DNA from: Tetrapyrgos nigripes
Taxonomy: Eukaryota > Basidiomycota > Agaricomycetes > Agaricales > Campanellaceae
DNA length: 64,000 nucleotides
Direction: 5' to 3'
Assembly: GCA_013368315.1 (NCBI GenBank)
Contig: JAACJM010000034.1
Span: forward strand, 124,001-188,000
Part shown: positions 58,871 through 64,000 of the stretch, piece by piece
Layout: every line of letters begins with the position of its first letter
How positions within the stretch are numbered: the first letter of the stretch is position 1
Notes under the pieces: model-generated
What the model was told of the DNA's origin: nothing
What the model saw: the letters and a program-made list of their open reading frames with translations, nothing else
The model's database searches: none
Translations under genes and position numbers: made by a program

Positions 58871-61344
58871 ACGTTTCTATATGCGAATTTTGTATGATGT
58901 ATCAACAGATTGAGAAGAAGGGTGATAAAAAGAAGAGAAAACACTAAGGAGATATTATGAGAGGAACAGTGCTCCAGAAGCTCCATTTCCTCATTGTATT
59001 TCTCCATAAAAAAATGAAAATATGAATAAACAGTTATAAAGGCAAACAGGGCAATTAGTGCTCCAATCTGCATGAGATGTAAAGGAAAATAAGAGAGGAT
59101 AGTATTGTAGGCAGTGCTGCAGAAGCTCCTGCCATACCAAAAGGAGAAAGAATAGAACCACTATTGGGAGAAAATAGATGAGGGGAAGAGACAAGAACAC
59201 AGGAACAGGTTGGGTGAGATGTGGAGAAAGTTAGAGTCATTGAGAGAAGAGCTGGAGGAGAGATCATAGGACGAGAACGAACTGTGTAAGGTGCAGCAAG
59301 AGTCAATGTTGTTAAGATGCTTGAGACATCTCTCCTTCCTTGGGAAGATGAATCAAGGAGGATTGAAAGATATCACTCCTAGTCTGCCCAAATTCCCTCT
59401 CTTTCCCTCTTCTGTTCAATGTGTTTCCTTCTATACAACTCCTTCAATGCCTCATAAACCTCAATTTCTCTATTCCCATATTCTATCCCTTCCTTTATCT
59501 GATTCTGAGCCAATAGTTGCACTAGCAGTCATGTCTAAACCACGTCATCATTGTCCAGATTCTCGTCGTTGACAATCTTAATTCCATTCCAACTCTTTGT
59601 ACAGTCTCTTGAGCATCCATAAAGGAGAACAAAGGCTGTAGAGTTTTTACCAAGAGAGTTTAGAGAGTCTGGTGAAGAAAGATGATGAAAAGAGAGATGG
59701 TAGATGGCAATGGTTTTAAGGGACAGCAGACAGGAAGGGAGGAGGGTAATGTGACCCTACTGTCACATTTTAGCCATGTCATCATCATCCATTGGTGACA
59801 GCGTTGTTATGCTCTATCCAGAGCTTAACGTGGCATTCTGCACCTGCAGAGGGAAAGTATGGCCATAGGATTGCAGGAGGACAAAGCCAAGGGAGCTGGG
59901 AGAGGGCTGAAAGACAGAGAGTGATGTTCCTCAGCATAATGGCCATGTCCAAATGACATCATCAGCAATGACAACCACAGGGAACATGAGAGCAGGAATT
60001 CAAGGATAGGAACAATTTGGATGAGACGTAGAGTAAGTTAGAGTTATTGAGGGAAAAGCTGAAGCTGAAAATCAGGAAAATAGGATTGGAAGGGATAAAG
60101 GGCAACAATGTCTGCAACGTAAACCAGTGACTGTGTCCAACAATGCCCTTGCCAACATTCCAGGCCTTTGCACAGTGTCTTGAGAGTCCTTAGAGAGTGG
60201 TTCTGGAGGAATAAAGGCAGATGAATGGCATTCTGCAGGGATTGACAAGTCATGTTGCATACAATGGCTCTAGTAACTGTAAAAGCTTTCTGTCAAGTAG
60301 AATTAGAATGAACAGAGAATGATATGAGAGTGTTATGGAGATATGAAGGTGGATGTGATTAACACTCCAGGTCCACATGATGGAGGTGAGAGGATGAGAG
60401 AAACCATGATCATCCATAGGGAGAGCTATAAAAGCTCTGCTGGGCTATAAGAACGATCATAAAGAGAAGAATCTGAACACTAGGATGGTGGAACAAGGAC
60501 ACATCTGCATAGAAGCCCAACACTCCCTTCTCTTCTCTGGGCATAGACCTTGTGGGTTCTTACTTCCTCCTATCCAATAACTCCTCCAGAGAGTCAACTG
60601 CTGAGTGTGCTCCCAATACACCCAGTCCAGCCAATCATATTAGCACACTAATCCAAAAGCCGTAGAAAGGGAATCGAGGTCAGAGGGAGTGGAGCTGAGT
60701 TAAGACAATGGAGTCTAAGTGTTGAGGAAAGAGAGACAGGAAGACGACAGCTGAAAAGAGAAATGACCAGGCCAAATGGGTCTAACTTGTCACAGTAGAA
60801 GACTGCATTGTCAGGGAAGCAATGGAAGCTGAAATGTCTCAAATGAAGTGGATTGAATGACAATCTATGGCACGAAAGTCTCTTTAACAGATGTATATCA
60901 CTGAACTGGGAATAAAGAATTGTAAAAAGACAGAGTCAGTGCAAGATTGCTGGCTACAACATCTAGATACAATAGTATAGGCAAAAATAGATGGAAATGG
61001 GAGAGGGTATGAAACAGGAGAGTGCTCTAGAAGCACCTGTTGTCCCAGAACCCATCATACAAAATTCTGACACTAACACCCAGTCAGCAGCAGAGGGACA
61101 CTGAGTCCTGTGAAGTAGCATCAGTTGGCAACCACAGAGCAAGAGGATAGGCTACATCCACAGTCTTTGAGCAAGATGGAGGGCAATGTTCCTCATCCTG
61201 GCCTTGTCATCTAGTTTCCTGTCATTAGCCATAACCTCACCAGGCTCACAAAGACGCTGGTGATATGTGCTGGTGTACAACCTCCATCAATGTAAGGAGC
61301 ATGAAGCAGACCCAAAAGAGGGATTGAGATGGATGGCAACCGCC
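58871..61344. other. Purine-rich repeat zone, right part
   Basis: Same degenerate modules as at 54-56.9 kb: CAGTGCTCCAGAAGCTCC (about 58968), CAGTGCTGCAGAAGCTCCTG (about 59114), GAGTGCTCTAGAAGCACCTG (about 61020), GGGCAATTAGTGCTCCAATC (about 59049), CAGTCTCTTGAGCAT (about 59603), CAGTGTCTTGAGAGTCC (about 60174). No gene recognised. Confidence 0.5.
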
Positions 61345-61749
61345 TGTCATGAACCTTTCATTCCTCATTCAAGAAACCCTTAGAAGGATTCTCGATCCTT
61401 CTTTATCTTTCCAATTGCTGCTACCCACTTTCCCCTAATGAGATCAACTTCTTCTGAGCTGGGTCATTTATCACTCCATAGTTGTCTGTGGATCCCCTTA
61501 GATTGTGAGCGCATCATCATATAACCTTAATTTATCTTCTCAATTAATTCCTCTAGAAACACAGATGTTATTTGTAAAGTAGTATATATATAGAGTAGGA
61601 TACTCATCCTGTATCTTTACTCTAGTCTGGTCTTATCACATGGACCTTGCCTTATTCTACTCAATTCTTTAGTGTCATTGTCACCTCACCTAAACATCTT
61701 CGGCTCAGTTCTGACATTAGACTAGAGTACCCCTAAAGGCAACCTGACA
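61345..61749 (+). repeat. Probable 5' LTR of a second gypsy element
   Basis: TGTCATGAACC (61345) to CCTGACA (61749) has TG..CA ends and a start similar to the LTR start of the first gypsy element (TGTCATGAATT). It contains a TATA stretch and lies 56 bp before the gag ATG. The partner LTR is beyond the window, so the limits are inferred. Confidence 0.5.
61583..61592 (+). promoter_or_regulatory. TATA box in the probable LTR
   Basis: TATATATATA about 220 bp upstream of the gag ATG, in the position expected for an LTR promoter. Confidence 0.45.
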
Positions 61750-61805
61750 TCAACCATACTCTCTTCTTCTTCTCGCTATTCTCAGACGCTTGAAGAACCC
61801 CTTAG

Positions 61806-62962
61806 ATGACTACTCCAAATGTGCCTACCTCTGGTGGCCCCTCGGACTATTCTATGGGTACTACTCCAAATCCTATGGCCTTCAGAGGGATTCCTACTCA
61901 AAACCCCTCTGATGGAGTTGGAGGATCTATGCATGCACTGCCCCCACAAGCTAATCCATCTCCCTCTCACCAAACCTATAATAACCCTCAGGGGTATTAC
62001 ACCCAGACCAACTATGTTCCTGGAGAAGACTATAATCAGTTACTCCTCCAGACCATCGCTGGACTCCAGAATAATCAGATGGAACTTTTGCAAGAACTTC
62101 AGAATATGTGACAAATTATGGGCACCCAACAGGCTAGGACCAATGAAAGGGACAGTAGTAGCCGCTCTGGTACTAAACTGAAACCTTTCAACAGGACTTC
62201 TGATGCAGTTGACCCTTTTCTTTCACAAATGTATCTCTGGTTTCTCAGAAACCCTCTTCTCAAGTCTTGGAGACACTTGCTTTCATGATGGAAGGCACTG
62301 CTGCCCAGTGGGCCAGCAACCAAATTTGAAAAATTCAGGAAGAAGGAAATAATGAAAGTTATATGGATCTCTGTAGTGCAGTTCAAAGGGAATTCGCAGG
62401 AGGAGATCAGACAGACATCACACAGCAAAAGCTGCAAAGTATCAAGCAAGGCACTGCATTGGCTATGCAGTTCTTCCTCTCTTTCGAAGAATGGAAGGAA
62501 GATGCAAAGCTGAACAAGGAGGGACTCATCATGCTATTGAAGCAGAACCTCCAGTTTGGAATTGTTCAAAGGATCAATCAAATGGATCCTGTTCTTATTA
62601 CCTATGCAGCCTGGAAGGCCACGGCAGTACAACTCGACCTTTTCGATCAGAGCGTTCAAACTCTTTGAAATGACTCCAGAGGGATTCCTGCTAGTGGAAA
62701 TACCTCTGTGGGAACATGGTTTACCGCTACCAAAACCCCAACAACCACTACCCAAAATGCTACTACTAGTGTTGGGGCTCCATCGGAGGCACCAACAACT
62801 CATACTGGAACAGGAGTTACCTTTGGTGGGCAGGGAAAACCCATGGAAATCAATTGTACTAAATCAAACAAAGGGACGTGGGATGGGGTTCACAAGTGTT
62901 ATGGGTGTGGGGAAGGACATATCTCTAGGAATTGTCTGAATCAAGTCTCAAACCTCATATGA
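61806..62962 (+). pseudogene. Gypsy gag with CCHC zinc knuckle, frameshifted
   Basis: Starts MTTPNVPTSGGPSDYSMGTT and is Pro/Gln/Asn-rich, with ending segment YNQLLLQTIAGLQNNQMELL. After a stop at 62109-62111 (LQNM) it continues in frame-shifted parts: KLKPFNRTSDAVDPFLSQMY, FFLSFEEWKEDAKLNKEGL and LLKQNLQFGIVQRINQM (retrotransposon gag core), then MEINCTKSNKGTW and a zinc knuckle C-YG-C-GEGH-ISRN-C (CX2CX4HX4C) near 62895-62940. At least three shifts or stops exclude a working gag as read. Confidence 0.72.
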
Positions 62963-63328
62963 AGCATGCAGGAAGTCTTGAAGACAGACGAAGCAAAGGA
63001 GGAGTTCCAGAAACTTAGCGAGGATGCAGGTTTTTAAGGATCCGTAGGCAGAATGATACGCCACCTACAGAACTATCAGTGTTTCATAACAAGTTTGCTT
63101 CCTCACAAATGAAAGTGACTTGACTGAAACTGAAGATGTATCTGAAAATCCCCTGGAGGATTTTCATGAAAATTCTCAACAAACTTCTAACCCTTTCCAA
63201 TGCAAACGCCATACTCAAACTCCTTCACACCTTCCTTCTTGTATTCCACCGAAGCCCGAAAAGAAAGTAGGAATGTGGTTGCTCAAACACCTAGCACACC
63301 TCATTTGTTATGATGATGGGTCCATGTA

Positions 63329-64000
63329 TTGAGGGAGCATGAAGTAGATGATGAACTAAGGTTCAATCTAGCTTCAATGCGACCCGATGTGGTTCTCACT
63401 GTACTCAGGGACCTCTGGACTCCAGCAAAATGGATTCAGAAAATTAGTGGGGAATCTATCTTGCTCCCAGTCACAGTCGAGGCCTTGGATTCACATAAAG
63501 GCCAAGTCACCAATGCTCTTCTTGATTGTGGGGCCACAGGATGCTATATCAATCAAGACTTTGCCCTTAGGAATAATTTGTTCCTGGAACGTCTCTATCA
63601 ACCAGTTCCAGTATACAATGCAGATGGAACAGCCAACAAAAATGGAAAAATTGAATACACAACCAAGCTATGGCTAACTGTCAATGACCACACAGAAGTT
63701 ACTACGTTCATGGTCACTAACACTGGCGCAAACAATATTATCATTGGATTTAATTGGTTGAAACACCACAATCCATCAATGGTCCACTGGATGATTTCAT
63801 TGAGGAACAACTGCAAACTGGAAGAATTCGAGCTTCAAAATCCCCTATATCTTCACCATTCTTCTTTGTCAAAAAGAAAGACGAGAAACTTTGTCCAGTT
63901 CAAGATTATCGAAAACTCAATTCCTTGACTATCAAAAATCAATACCCTATTCCATTGATTTCAGACATGCTATATAAACTAAGGCATGTGAAAATCTTTA
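63329..64000 (+). pseudogene. Gypsy protease fused by deletion to the reverse transcriptase start
   Basis: The protease part has SILLPVTVEALDSHKGQVTN, ALLDCGATGCYINQDFALRN (active-site DCGA where most have D-S/T-G) and NNIIIGFNWLKHHNPSMV. Right after HNPSMVHW at about 63790 the sequence jumps, in another frame, to [40 protein letters not shown] and RKLNSLTIKNQYPIPLISDM, the fingers part of reverse transcriptase. In the first gypsy element roughly 250 residues lie between the equivalent motifs, so an internal deletion is likely. The element continues past 64000. Confidence 0.72.

Larger units (their letters stand above)
61345..64000 (+). mobile_element. Second Ty3/gypsy element, left part, runs off the window
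   Basis: LTR, gag, protease and the start of reverse transcriptase in the order of Ty3/gypsy. The element is damaged: base shifts in gag and a large deletion between protease and reverse transcriptase. It is in opposite orientation to the first gypsy element and differs strongly from it in sequence. Confidence 0.75.

Overview
The window looks like nuclear DNA of a filamentous basidiomycete, probably an Agaricomycete. Genes are cut by many short introns (about 50-100 bp, GT-AG). Several protein families are basidiomycete-typical: a DUF6533-type membrane protein, a second multi-span membrane family, an F-box gene, a CE4 deacetylase and a Plavaka transposase. All assignments are by reading; no search was run.

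Positions 1-30,100 are gene territory. In order: the 3' part of an amidohydrolase (+), a multi-span membrane protein (-), a decayed F-box gene (-), a DUF6533-like membrane protein (+), a 4-kb spacer with small repeats, a large protein combining an AreA/DUF1752-type segment with a DUF3295-type C-terminus (+), a complete Zn2Cys6 transcription factor (+), a small inverted-repeat element, a CE4 polysaccharide deacetylase (+), and TAD1, the tRNA adenosine-37 deaminase (+). The genes are unrelated in role; nothing suggests a cluster.

Positions 30,100-64,000 are a graveyard of mobile elements. They include a chromodomain-bearing gypsy fragment split by a 1.6-kb Tc1/mariner element with about 208-bp inverted repeats, and a gypsy chromovirus with two LTRs (38,692-46,548, coding on -) carrying an extra Cys/His-Trp-rich ORF beside its 3' LTR. 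A Plavaka transposase is cut in two by a copy of a long non-coding repeat present three times (37.6, 47.9 and 57-58.9 kb). A degenerate purine-rich repeat zone covers 52-61 kb, and a second gypsy element with an internal deletion runs off the right end.

Most recognisable coding regions need one or more single-base shifts to stay in frame, although splice sites and motifs are conserved. Residual assembly indels or recent decay could both explain this, so coordinates of multi-exon genes are outer bounds. The most unusual items are the accessory ORF of the gypsy element, the three-copy non-coding repeat, and a 6-base micro-exon inside the zinc-cluster codons of the transcription factor.
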